The notes under the pieces are model-generated. The model did not search any database. It was not told the DNA's origin and saw nothing but the letters and a program-made list of their open reading frames with translations. Source: Candidatus Vogelbacteria bacterium RIFOXYD1_FULL_44_32 (GTDB lineage Bacteria; Patescibacteriota; Minisyncoccia; Phycocordibacterales; XYD1-FULL-46-19). From it: DNA of 35,363 bases. Location of the stretch: contig MHTJ01000004.1 in assembly GCA_001823065.1 (NCBI GenBank), forward strand, positions 2,476 through 37,838, written 5' to 3'. The position numbers were made by a program, and so were the translations under genes. This document shows, in pieces, positions 9,393 to 20,673 of the stretch; within the stretch, counting starts at the first letter, position 1, and the number at the start of each line of letters is the position of its first letter.

Positions 9393-10457
9393 ATGGCTGA
9401 CTACAAAAGACAACTAGACGATTTGATTTTAATTGTCACAAAAGAAGGGGCATCGGATTTGCATATCACCGCTGGGATGCACCCGTCGATTCGGGTATCG
9501 GGGGATCTTATTCCATTGGTCAACCAGCCAGTGCTGTCAGCCGACGACACCATGGGAATGGCGATGGAGATTTTAAACGAGGCCAACAAGTCGCGTTTTT
9601 TGGAAAGTAAAGAAATCGATTTTTCCTACAGTCCCGAGGGGGTGACGCGGTTTCGGGGTAATGCTTTTTTCCAACGAGGCTTGGTGGGGATCGCCCTCCG
9701 TCTCATCCCGTCTGACATTAAAAGCATAGAGGAATTAAACCTACCCGACCGCTTGGCCGAATTTACTCGGCGCAAACAGGGTTTCTTTCTGGTGGTGGGG
9801 CCGGTGGGGCAGGGTAAGTCCACTACGCTGGCTTCGATGGTAAATCTGATCAACAAAGAGCGGGCGGAGCATATTATTACCATTGAGGATCCAATTGAAT
9901 ATTTATTTACCAACGACCGCTCTATTATTGACCAACGAGAAATTCGTTTTGATACCAATGATTTTCATGCCGCTTTACAGTCGATGTTCCGCCAAGATGT
10001 CAATGTCGGGATGATCGGGGAAATGCGTAACCCGGAAACTATTAGTGCCGCGGTCACCGCCGCCGAAACGGGCCACCTTATTTTGTCCACTTTGCATACC
10101 AACAGTGCTTCGCAAACTATTGACCGGATTATTGATTCTTTTCCACCCAACCAACAACGCCAAATTCGGATTCAGCTCGCTGGTTCCTTGATTGGGATAT
10201 TTTCTCAGCGTCTCATGCCCCGCATCTCAGGGGGACTTATTCCGGCTTACGAGCTACTGGTGGACAACAATGCTGTGTCCAATCTCATCCGCGAGGGGCG
10301 GACTGCCGAAATCGATGTGGTGATCGAAACCGGCTCGGATAGTGGGATGATTGATCTAAACCATTCTTTGGCCGATTTGGTGCGCCAAGGTGAAATTTCG
10401 ACCGAAACCGCCTACCGTTTTAGTATGAACCCAAAAAGTTTGGACCGCCTCTTATAA
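9393..10457 (+). CDS. pilT: PilT family retraction ATPase
   Basis: GASDLHITAG start, Walker A variant GPVGQGKSTT, FRQDVNVGMIGEMRNPETISAAVTAAETGHLILSTLHTNSASQTIDRIID. Confidence 0.94.
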   Translation: MADYKRQLDDLILIVTKEGASDLHITAGMHPSIRVSGDLIPLVNQPVLSADDTMGMAMEILNEANKSRFLESKEIDFSYSPEGVTRFRGNAFFQRGLVGIALRLIPSDIKSIEELNLPDRLAEFTRRKQGFFLVVGPVGQGKSTTLASMVNLINKERAEHIITIEDPIEYLFTNDRSIIDQREIRFDTNDFHAALQSMFRQDVNVGMIGEMRNPETISAAVTAAETGHLILSTLHTNSASQTIDRIIDSFPPNQQRQIRIQLAGSLIGIFSQRLMPRISGGLIPAYELLVDNNAVSNLIREGRTAEIDVVIETGSDSGMIDLNHSLADLVRQGEISTETAYRFSMNPKSLDRLL

Positions 10458-10469
10458 TCAATATTTACT

Positions 10470-11678
10470 ATGCTTTATTCCTACGAAGCCACCAACAAAA
10501 CCGGCCAGTCGCAAAACGGCAGTATCGAGGCCGGGAATCGTGATGTGGCCATTACCGCTCTCCAAAAACGGGGGTTAATTGTCATCAATATTAAGGAAGA
10601 AGGCGACCACGGGATTTGGAGCGCCAGTTTGTCGGCCTTTGTAAATCGCATTCACCCGCGTGATGTGGTGATTTTGTCCCGCCAGATTGCCACTTTGTTT
10701 GAAGCCAAAGTGTCGGTGCTTTCGACCTTTCGGCTCATCGCGGTCGAAAGCTCCAATCCGGTCCTCCAGAAAAAACTAATTCAGGTCACCGACGATATAA
10801 AAGGCGGGGTTCCTATTTCCACCGCGCTCGCTAAACACCCCGATGTTTTTACCGATTTTTATGTCAATATGGTGCGCTCGGGCGAGGAGTCGGGCAAGCT
10901 GTCCGAAACTTTCACTTATCTCGCCGACTATCTCGACCGGACTTACGCCCTAATGTCCAAGGCCAAAAATGCTTTGATTTACCCTATTTTCGTCATTTTG
11001 TCTTTTGCGGTGGTGATGATTCTAATGCTCGCGTTTGTGATTCCCCGGTTGTCCGAAATATTAATTGAAACTGGTCAAGAACTGCCGATTTATACGCGGA
11101 TGGTGATGGGGCTTAGCCAATTTACTGTCGATTATAGCTGGCTCTTGTTGTTTTTGGTGGTGGTCATTATTGTTTTTTTACTCAAATATATTCCCACCCC
11201 CAACGGCCGGATGGCCCTGTCTCGCTTTAAACTCTCGATTCCCTATGTGGGCACGCTTTACCGCAAGCTTTATTTATCCCGCGTGGCCGACAATCTAAAC
11301 ACCCTCATTACTTCTGGGGTGTCCATGGTGCGTTCGATTGAAATTACCGCCGAGGTGGTAGGTAATGATGTCTTCCGCGAAATTTTAGAGGAGACAGCCG
11401 AGTTGGTAAAATCGGGTAATGCCGTCTCAGATATTTTGTCGCGCCATAAAGAGGTGCCGAGTATTATGAGTCAGATGATCAAGGTGGGCGAGGAGTCGGG
11501 TAAGCTGACTTTTGTGCTCGCGACTTTGTCCAAGTTTTATCAACGGGAGGTGGATAATGAGGTTGATACCTTGGTGGGGCTCATTGAGCCAGCGATGATC
11601 GTGCTTTTGGGCCTGGCCGTGGGTATCCTGCTCACTTCGGTCCTTGTCCCCATCTACAACGTTGCCTCGGGATTTTAG
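10470..11678 (+). CDS. pilC: PilC/GspF family inner-membrane platform protein
   Basis: Two GspF repeats (MVRSGEESGKLSETF; MIKVGEESGKLTFVL), multiple TMs. Confidence 0.95.
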   Translation: MLYSYEATNKTGQSQNGSIEAGNRDVAITALQKRGLIVINIKEEGDHGIWSASLSAFVNRIHPRDVVILSRQIATLFEAKVSVLSTFRLIAVESSNPVLQKKLIQVTDDIKGGVPISTALAKHPDVFTDFYVNMVRSGEESGKLSETFTYLADYLDRTYALMSKAKNALIYPIFVILSFAVVMILMLAFVIPRLSEILIETGQELPIYTRMVMGLSQFTVDYSWLLLFLVVVIIVFLLKYIPTPNGRMALSRFKLSIPYVGTLYRKLYLSRVADNLNTLITSGVSMVRSIEITAEVVGNDVFREILEETAELVKSGNAVSDILSRHKEVPSIMSQMIKVGEESGKLTFVLATLSKFYQREVDNEVDTLVGLIEPAMIVLLGLAVGILLTSVLVPIYNVASGF

Positions 11679-11683
11679 GCGGG

Positions 11684-11689
11684 TATAAT
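11684..11689 (+). promoter_or_regulatory. candidate -10 box upstream of the prepilin cluster
   Basis: TTGCCT (11662-11667), 16-bp spacer, TATAAT (11684-11689); a second TATAAT occurs at 11732-11737. Pattern match only. Confidence 0.35.
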
Positions 11690-11789
11690 AGGGAGACCAT
11701 TAAATTTATATCCATAAGTTAGAACCGGTGGTATAATGGTCGTAGTTTAAATAATTATAAATTAGTCGGTTAAAAATTAATTAAATAAT

Positions 11790-12173
<384 letters not shown>

Positions 12174-12211
12174 ATTTAGATTTTGAAAGTGTATATAATA
12201 CATAAATTATA

Positions 12212-12658
12212 ATGGTAAAAATAAAATCAGAATCTGGTTTCACCCTTATTGAGCTTCTGGTCGTTATCGCCATCATCGGTATTTTGTCAGGGATAGTGAT
12301 TACGGCTTTAGGTGGGGCGAGGACAAAAGCCAAGGATGCTAAAATAAAATCTGAACTTATTGGTTTTCGAACTGCTGCACAGTTATACTATCTAGAAAAT
12401 GGTAATAAATATTCTGATTTGATATGTGGGAGCATTAATTCAGCATTGGTTAATAAAACAACAAGGCCGTACTACGATTCTATAAATAAGGCCAATGGCG
12501 TTGCCCCCATTGCTTGTCGTGCTAATATAAACGCATACGCGATTTCTTCAGTTATGGTTAGCGACCCTACTAAACACTTCTGTGTTGATAATGGTGGGTA
12601 TGCCGGGGAAGGGACAAAGGTGGCACAAGTGGTCGCAGGTACCATTAAGTGTGAGTAG
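12212..12658 (+). CDS. type IV prepilin (major pilin-like), copy 2
   Basis: SGFTLIELLVVIAIIGILSGIVITALGGARTKAKDAKIKSEL. Confidence 0.92.
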   Translation: MVKIKSESGFTLIELLVVIAIIGILSGIVITALGGARTKAKDAKIKSELIGFRTAAQLYYLENGNKYSDLICGSINSALVNKTTRPYYDSINKANGVAPIACRANINAYAISSVMVSDPTKHFCVDNGGYAGEGTKVAQVVAGTIKCE

Positions 12659-12757
12659 AAGTATATTTCTCCTCCACCTAAAAATATTTTAGTGGTAAGC
12701 GCCAAATACCATCTGTATGAAATATAGATTTAATAGTAAGGATTATAAAATCAGCTT

Positions 12758-13300
12758 ATGAATAACAAAGGTTTTACTCTCATTGAGCTTCTGGTCGTTA
12801 TCGCCATCATCGGTATTTTGTCGGGGATAGTTATTACCGCTTTGGGTGGGGCACAGACGAAAGCCAAAGATGCCAAAATCCAATCAGAAATGGGGCAGTT
12901 GCGTTCGGCGGCGGAGCTTTATGCTCTGAGCAATAACAATACTTATGGTAAAGGTGGACTGAATGGACGTGACACACTTGGCTGTACTGATTCGGCGGGT
13001 ATGTTTCAGGATCCAACCCTGGTTAAATATATCTCTAGTATATTGTCTAATGTAAAAATAGGTTCAACTTATGTACAGTGCGTGACTCGTCCTAGTGGGA
13101 CAACAAATGCCACGTCGTGGGCAGTAGTAGCTCTTTTGCCAAGTAGTTCGGTCCCTACTGATGAGAAGTGGTGGTGTGTAGACTCTAGTGGCTATAATGG
13201 CAAAGTTATTTATGGTGTTTCCGGTGGCCCAAGGTGGTTTAAAAGTGGTGGTGGTAGAGAAAGTAGAAAAATTGAGTGTAACCCGGTTACAACTTCTTAA
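12758..13300 (+). CDS. type IV prepilin (major pilin-like), copy 3
   Basis: NKGFTLIELLVVIAIIGILSGIVITALGGAQTKAKDAKIQSEM. Confidence 0.92.
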   Translation: MNNKGFTLIELLVVIAIIGILSGIVITALGGAQTKAKDAKIQSEMGQLRSAAELYALSNNNTYGKGGLNGRDTLGCTDSAGMFQDPTLVKYISSILSNVKIGSTYVQCVTRPSGTTNATSWAVVALLPSSSVPTDEKWWCVDSSGYNGKVIYGVSGGPRWFKSGGGRESRKIECNPVTTS

Positions 13301-13310
13301 AAATTTACCA

Positions 13311-13338
13311 CCCCGCCGAGCGAAGCTCGGCGGGGGTT
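13311..13338 (+). terminator. intrinsic terminator after the prepilin cluster
   Basis: CCCCGCCGAG-CGAAG-CTCGGCGGGG hairpin followed by GTTTAGGTTT. Confidence 0.75.
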
Positions 13339-13435
13339 TAGGTTTGGATTAGTTAATCATCACAATGTGGATAAGGTTTGGCTGGGTTTTGGTGGGGAAA
13401 ATGCTATGATTAGTTAAATAATCTAGCTAATAAAT

Positions 13436-15250
13436 ATGTCTAAAAAACTCTTGCCTTTTTTAGGGTTACTCATCTTGGTTTTAGTCACGGCTTCGATTTT
13501 GCCAGCTGGTGACGGGGCAAAAAAGGCGGCCGCCGCTGACAATGAACTCACCGGCTATCTCTGGAGCTCCAACATTGGCTGGATTAGCTTAAATTGTGCC
13601 AATACTGCGACTTGTAGTGTTTCAAATTATAAAGTCAGTAAACAAGCTAGTGGTTTTTTGGCTGGTTACGGCTGGAGCTCCAACATTGGCTGGGTAGATT
13701 TTGCTCCGGCTACTCGAAATTATCCGGTCGGGTCGGGGACCCTTGCAGGTCAGGCTCGTTTTGATGGCAATAAGCTGAAAGGTTGGATTAAAGCCCTTTC
13801 AAATGGTGGGGGTTGGGACGGGTGGATTAGTCTAGCTGGGCGTACTACCGCTGGCGGGGCTTATGGTCCAGTTTACAACCCAAATCCAGTACCACCCGCT
13901 ACTCAATTTTCCGGTTTTGCTTGGGGTGGTGACGTGGTGGGTTGGGTTGATTTCCAATATGCTAGTTGTCCAAGTTGTACAGCCAATCCGGCCTATGTTC
14001 TAAACCTAACGCCAAGCGGTATGGTCACAGGTGAAAAAGTGACTTTCTCTGACCCAGTGGGCGCCGAATGTACAACCAATATTCTTTGTTCGCGGACTTA
14101 TCCTACTGCTAGAAATGTGACCCTGACCGCAACTATAGGTGCTGGGCGCCAAGTGACTTGGGGCGGGGCGGTGCCAGCCATTTGCGCTAACCATAGTAGT
14201 ACCTGCATGGTAGCGGTGGACAGCATAAAAAATGTCTCCGTGGCGTTTGGGGGAGGAGGCGGTGTGGATAAAAATTTAGGTGTCACTATCACTGGTGACG
14301 GCAGTGGCCGAGTCACTTCCAATCCGTCTGGTATCAATTGTACTTCGGGTACTTGTAACCAGAGTTATCCTACTGGTACAGTGGTAACTTTGACTCGGAC
14401 TGTCGACGCTAACTCTACCTTTGTTAGTTGGGGTGGAGCCTGTACTGGGACGGCGGCTACTTGTAGCGTGACAATGAGTGTCGCCCGAGATGTCACCGCG
14501 GAATTCCATTGTGTTATTAATTGTGGCGGTGATGGCGATCCTGATTTGACAGTGGAAATTGTTGGTAACGGGACTGTTACTGGTGCTGGTAATGATATAG
14601 ATTGTACACGCGCAAACGGTTCCTATAGTGGTGTTTGTAGTATAGAAAATATCAGTAATGCGACTGACTATATTTTAGGAGCTACTCCGGCTAGTGGATT
14701 TTCATTTAGTGATTGGGCTGGTTGCGATTCAGTTAATAATCAGACCTGTAATGTAAGCATTGACTCAAGTAGTAAAACGGTAACCGCGACATTTGATGGT
14801 GGGACGTGTACCCCAGGCGAATCAGGTTGTCCTCCAACTAATTTATTTACCCTAGCGTGTTCGACGGGTTACCAAGGGGCCTGTGCTATTACCTTTAACT
14901 GTGATATCGAAGCCAACTGTGCTTCACGGGGAATCTACTCGCAAAACAAAGCGACAATTACCTCAAATTATAGTAGTGTCCAGTATGCGATTGAAAACTT
15001 ATCTAGTCCGTTGTTTGAAGTTCATATTTGTACTGATCCATCTTCCTTTATTGGGTGTTCAGTCGATTTACCGGAAGGACGCACTGGTACACCTCTATAT
15101 TTGCGTTTTTACAAAATACCTAATGCTAATCCACGGACGGCTTATTATTCAACCGATTTAGTGGGGACAGCCTATTCTGACGCTGGTGATCCGACTACAA
15201 CAACTAAAAAAATCTGGCTCAACTTTACCAACAGTGCCGGAACGCAATAA
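13436..15250 (+). CDS. secreted, Cys-containing repeat protein (GxxW-SSNIGW-type repeats plus three InlB B-repeat-like domains)
   Basis: N-terminal hydrophobic signal; GYLWSSNIGWISL, GYGWSSNIGWVDF, GWDGWISL, FAWGGDVVGWVDF; then repeats ending in FVSWGGACTGTAATCSVTMSVARDVTAEF and FSDWAGCDSVNNQTCNVSIDSSSKTVTATF. Confidence 0.85.
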   Translation: MSKKLLPFLGLLILVLVTASILPAGDGAKKAAAADNELTGYLWSSNIGWISLNCANTATCSVSNYKVSKQASGFLAGYGWSSNIGWVDFAPATRNYPVGSGTLAGQARFDGNKLKGWIKALSNGGGWDGWISLAGRTTAGGAYGPVYNPNPVPPATQFSGFAWGGDVVGWVDFQYASCPSCTANPAYVLNLTPSGMVTGEKVTFSDPVGAECTTNILCSRTYPTARNVTLTATIGAGRQVTWGGAVPAICANHSSTCMVAVDSIKNVSVAFGGGGGVDKNLGVTITGDGSGRVTSNPSGINCTSGTCNQSYPTGTVVTLTRTVDANSTFVSWGGACTGTAATCSVTMSVARDVTAEFHCVINCGGDGDPDLTVEIVGNGTVTGAGNDIDCTRANGSYSGVCSIENISNATDYILGATPASGFSFSDWAGCDSVNNQTCNVSIDSSSKTVTATFDGGTCTPGESGCPPTNLFTLACSTGYQGACAITFNCDIEANCASRGIYSQNKATITSNYSSVQYAIENLSSPLFEVHICTDPSSFIGCSVDLPEGRTGTPLYLRFYKIPNANPRTAYYSTDLVGTAYSDAGDPTTTTKKIWLNFTNSAGTQ

Positions 15251-15253
15251 AGC

Positions 15254-16078
15254 ATGGAAACCATCTTTATTATTTTAGCGACGGTATTAGGTCTCATTGT
15301 CGGGAGTTTCTTAAATGTCGTCATTTTACGCTATAACACTGGGCTGACTCTAAATGGTCGGTCTATGTGCCTAGCTTGTCGCCGACAACTGACCTGGTCA
15401 GAATTAATCCCAGTCTGGAGTTACTTCGCCCAAAAAGGGAAATGTCGCGGTTGTGAGAGTAAAATAGCAGTCCAATATGTGGTGGTAGAAATCCTGACAG
15501 CCCTGATATTTTTGTTTATTGCTCTATCAGCCAGCTCGACCTATGTCGCTGGCGAATATTTTCAGGAGCTACGATATATTTTGTGGGGTGGGGTAGTGTC
15601 GGCGGTACTGGTGGTAATCGCCGGCTATGATTTGCGTCATAAAATAATTCCCGATGAATTGGTTTATATTTTTATGGCGGTGGCCACTTTGTCAGTCTTT
15701 ATCGTTCATCTCCATTTTGGTTTTCGGGAATTGGTTTGGGTTTTACACGGGCTGTATTCGGGGGGAATTTTGTTTGCTCTTTTTTGGGCGATTTGGCATT
15801 TTTCTGATGGCCGTCTGATGGGTTTTGGCGATGCCAAGCTGGTGTTTGGGATAGGTTTATGGCTGGGTCTTAAGGCCTCGTTTATCTCGCTTCTAATCGC
15901 TTTTGTCACCGGTGCTGTGGTCGGCCTCATCTTGATTGGTCTCAAAAACCATAAAAATTTGCCGAAATATTTACGGGTTTATACAATGAAAAGCGAATTG
16001 CCTTTTGCCCCATTTCTCGCTCTGGGTGCTATTTTAAGCTTTATTTTGCTAGCTCATGCGACACCAATTGCTTTCTAA
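15254..16078 (+). CDS. pilD: prepilin leader peptidase (A24)
   Basis: GSFLNVVILRY, two CxxC pairs (CLAC, CRGC), catalytic Asp contexts AGYDLRHKIIPDE and GFGDAKLVFGIG. Confidence 0.95.
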   Translation: METIFIILATVLGLIVGSFLNVVILRYNTGLTLNGRSMCLACRRQLTWSELIPVWSYFAQKGKCRGCESKIAVQYVVVEILTALIFLFIALSASSTYVAGEYFQELRYILWGGVVSAVLVVIAGYDLRHKIIPDELVYIFMAVATLSVFIVHLHFGFRELVWVLHGLYSGGILFALFWAIWHFSDGRLMGFGDAKLVFGIGLWLGLKASFISLLIAFVTGAVVGLILIGLKNHKNLPKYLRVYTMKSELPFAPFLALGAILSFILLAHATPIAF

Positions 16079-16676
16079 AACTAAAAAGAGACAGGCCGGC
16101 TTCACGATGCTCGAAATGATGGTCGTGGTGGCCATTGTGCTAGCGATGACCTCGATTGTCATTATGTATATTCCGCAGTTTCGCGACCGCTCGGCGCTGG
16201 ACCTAGTGGCGCAAGACATCGCTATCACTATCCGTTCGGCCCAAGTCTATGCCTCAGGGGGCAAGATCCCAGCTGGTGCCACGGAAACTAAACCAAGCTA
16301 CGGGGTGCATTTTTCGACGGAGACAACTGGCAGTAAAAATCGCGAATTTTATTTATATACTAATAATGTAGGAAATGTGGGTTTTGCTGGTTTAGCGCCG
16401 GGTGACCCAGGAGTATTTGATTATAAGCTACACGCAATTACTGTGGCTCGTATCTGTGTTGACGGTGGTCAATGTGATGAAATAGAGACACTAGATGTCA
16501 TTTATACTCGTCCCCAGCTGGGTGCTAAAATATATATCGGCGGTAATTATGGTCAAGGGGAAAATAAAAATAGTGCCGAAATATATATTAAGGCCGACAA
16601 AACTGGTAAAGAAAAAATGATTATTGTACGGAGTAATGGGCAAATTAGTGTGGAAAATGTGGTTGAAACTCCATGA
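16056..16676 (+). CDS. GspH-like pseudopilin/minor pilin
   Basis: AGFTMLEMMVVVAIVLAMTSIVI class III signal; overlaps pilD by 23 nt. Confidence 0.85.
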   Translation: MRHQLLSKTKKRQAGFTMLEMMVVVAIVLAMTSIVIMYIPQFRDRSALDLVAQDIAITIRSAQVYASGGKIPAGATETKPSYGVHFSTETTGSKNREFYLYTNNVGNVGFAGLAPGDPGVFDYKLHAITVARICVDGGQCDEIETLDVIYTRPQLGAKIYIGGNYGQGENKNSAEIYIKADKTGKEKMIIVRSNGQISVENVVETP

Positions 16677-17206
16677 TAAAAAATAAATTTAAAACTAAAC
16701 GAGGATTTACCCTAATTGAGCTAATGGTCTCGGTATCGATTTTTGCGATTGTCACCCTTATTACCAGTGGTTCGTTTATTGTGCTCGCTAATATTTACCG
16801 TAAAGTTCAAAGCAACCGGGCAATCATTGATAATTTAAACTTAGCGATGGATACCATGACTTTACAAATTCGCGAAGGGGAAAATTATTCGATTGGGGGC
16901 GACCAATTTAGTTTTGATGAATATCGGATAGTGGAGGGTACAACATACGAAAGACAGAGAACTGTTACTTATAAACTAGAAGGGACTGTTTTGCAGGAAT
17001 GTGATGATCTTATCAATGATTGTACTGATCTTACCTCAAGGGAAATAGAAATATCTCGCTTAAACTTTGATGTGAGGGGTGGTGCTAATGAGGGTAAGCT
17101 AGTGACGATAGTGATGAAAGGCAAGGCTAAAAATAAACAAGGGCTGGAAACAGAATTTCTACTCCAAACTTCGCTGGCCCAACGTAATAAGAGAAATAAT
17201 ATATGA
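16673..17206 (+). CDS. minor pseudopilin (prepilin-type N-terminal domain)
   Basis: RGFTLIELMVSVSIFAIVTLITSGSF; 4-nt overlap with the previous gene. Confidence 0.85.
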   Translation: MIKNKFKTKRGFTLIELMVSVSIFAIVTLITSGSFIVLANIYRKVQSNRAIIDNLNLAMDTMTLQIREGENYSIGGDQFSFDEYRIVEGTTYERQRTVTYKLEGTVLQECDDLINDCTDLTSREIEISRLNFDVRGGANEGKLVTIVMKGKAKNKQGLETEFLLQTSLAQRNKRNNI

Positions 17207-17808
17207 TCGGTCCAAACAAAAATAAGCAAGGTTTTACGCTCATTGAGACTTTTGTCGCGGTGTTGATTTTAGTGTTTGCGGTCATCGCTCCTCTTGGTCT
17301 CTTGGCACGAGCTATTAGTGATGGTAATTTTGCTAAAAACCAGGTCATCGCTTATTTTTTGGCCCAGGAAGGGATAGAACTAGTTATAAATAAACGAGAT
17401 AATAATATAGCACCAAGTGGTGAGGGGGAGATTGATCCCAATTCTTGGCTTAATGATATGGCGCCCTGTTCGGCGAATGGATGTAACCCTACTTTGGAGC
17501 TTGAATTTAGGGCTTGCTCTAATACAGATATGGAGGCTGTTGATTATGGGGGTAGGGGTAATTGTCAATTATATTTGACTGGAAATGAAGATGCCAATAC
17601 TTATAGCGTGGGAAATTTCAATACCGATACTCCTTCTTTATTTTCACGTCAGGTTAAAATAAGTGATATTGTGGGCAAACCGGGGCAGAGGCTAGTTACT
17701 TCTAAAGTAATTTGGTCAGAAAAAAACAAAATTAACAAGACGGAAATATCAACGATCATTCAGAATCTACTTTCTCCACCACCCTCGGCTGTTGAGGTAG
17801 AATTTTAA
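17203..17808 (+). CDS. minor pseudopilin, PilV-like
   Basis: QGFTLIETFVAVLILVFAVIAPLGLLARAISDG; 4-nt overlap with the previous gene. Confidence 0.85.
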   Translation: MIGPNKNKQGFTLIETFVAVLILVFAVIAPLGLLARAISDGNFAKNQVIAYFLAQEGIELVINKRDNNIAPSGEGEIDPNSWLNDMAPCSANGCNPTLELEFRACSNTDMEAVDYGGRGNCQLYLTGNEDANTYSVGNFNTDTPSLFSRQVKISDIVGKPGQRLVTSKVIWSEKNKINKTEISTIIQNLLSPPPSAVEVEF

Positions 17809-17814
17809 TTTAAT

Positions 17815-18309
17815 ATGATATCTACTAAATCAAAAAAGGGGTTTGTAATATTGTATGCGGTTCTCGTGGCCGGTGTGGTTTCAATGAGTGGAATTTTGCT
17901 GGCCAATATTATTGTCAAACAACTGGTTTTGTCTTCAATCGGTCGTGAATCACAATCGGCTTATTATGCCGCCAATGCCGGAGCGGAGTGTGCTGAATAT
18001 GGTGAGGTCAACAACTTTTTTGGCAAGTTTGATAGCGAAGATACTTTAATGGAACCAGCATTGGCGTGGACTGATTTGCAATGTATCGATATAGATGAAT
18101 CAAGTGGTGGGCCCAATCCACAAGGTGACCTTGAATATTTTTTACGTGTTGATCCAGATAGTGGCGCTAGTTGTGCTGATGTTCATATTGTTGTTCGACC
18201 CGGTGGTGCCCTAATTACCTCGCGCGGGATAAATTTCTGCAATAACCCCGACCACCCCCGCGCAGTCGCTAAGGAAATATATCGAGTTAGCAGTGGTGAG
18301 TCTAGTTAA
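17815..18309 (+). CDS. PilX-like minor pilin
   Basis: KKGFVILYAVLVAGVVSMSGILLANI, then SAYYAANAGAECAEYGE typical of PilX-type proteins. Confidence 0.75.
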   Translation: MISTKSKKGFVILYAVLVAGVVSMSGILLANIIVKQLVLSSIGRESQSAYYAANAGAECAEYGEVNNFFGKFDSEDTLMEPALAWTDLQCIDIDESSGGPNPQGDLEYFLRVDPDSGASCADVHIVVRPGGALITSRGINFCNNPDHPRAVAKEIYRVSSGESS

Positions 18310-18338
18310 TATTTGCCCCAGCTTCTTTTAGGCGGTAA

Positions 18339-20330
<1,992 letters not shown>

Positions 20331-20367
20331 TATGGTCGGTAGGGAAAAATGGTGATATTATGGGTCT

Positions 20368-20670
20368 ATGATTGAGATAAAAGAGGTAGAAGCTTTGGCG
20401 GGGCTAGCTCGTCTGTCTTTGACTGACAGTGAAAAAGCTAAATTACATCAAGATTTGGAGTCTATTTTGGGCTATATTTCGGAGCTGAACAAAGCTCCAA
20501 CTTTGGTGGTGGCGAAGCAAGATTTAGGGCTGGTTAAAAATGTCTGGCGCGAAGACGAAAATATTAATGAGCGTAAATCTTTCACGGCTAAAATTTTAGC
20601 GGATGCCCCCCGCACTAAAAATGGTTATTTTGAGGTGAAAAAAATATTGGACACCAATTTTGAGGCCTAA
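20368..20670 (+). CDS. gatC: Asp-tRNA(Asn)/Glu-tRNA(Gln) amidotransferase subunit C
   Basis: VEALAGLARLSLTDSEKAKLHQDLESILGYISELNKAPT. Confidence 0.93.
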   Translation: MIEIKEVEALAGLARLSLTDSEKAKLHQDLESILGYISELNKAPTLVVAKQDLGLVKNVWREDENINERKSFTAKILADAPRTKNGYFEVKKILDTNFEA

Positions 20671-20673
20671 CTT

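Noticed and set aside
9780-9830. PilT Walker A variant GPVGQGKST as a loss-of-function signal
   Set aside because: The invariant Gly, Lys and Ser/Thr positions are intact, so it remains compatible with ATPase activity.
8432-10163. Several minus-strand ORFs inside pilB and pilT
   Set aside because: Fully antisense to strongly supported ATPase genes; no independent evidence.
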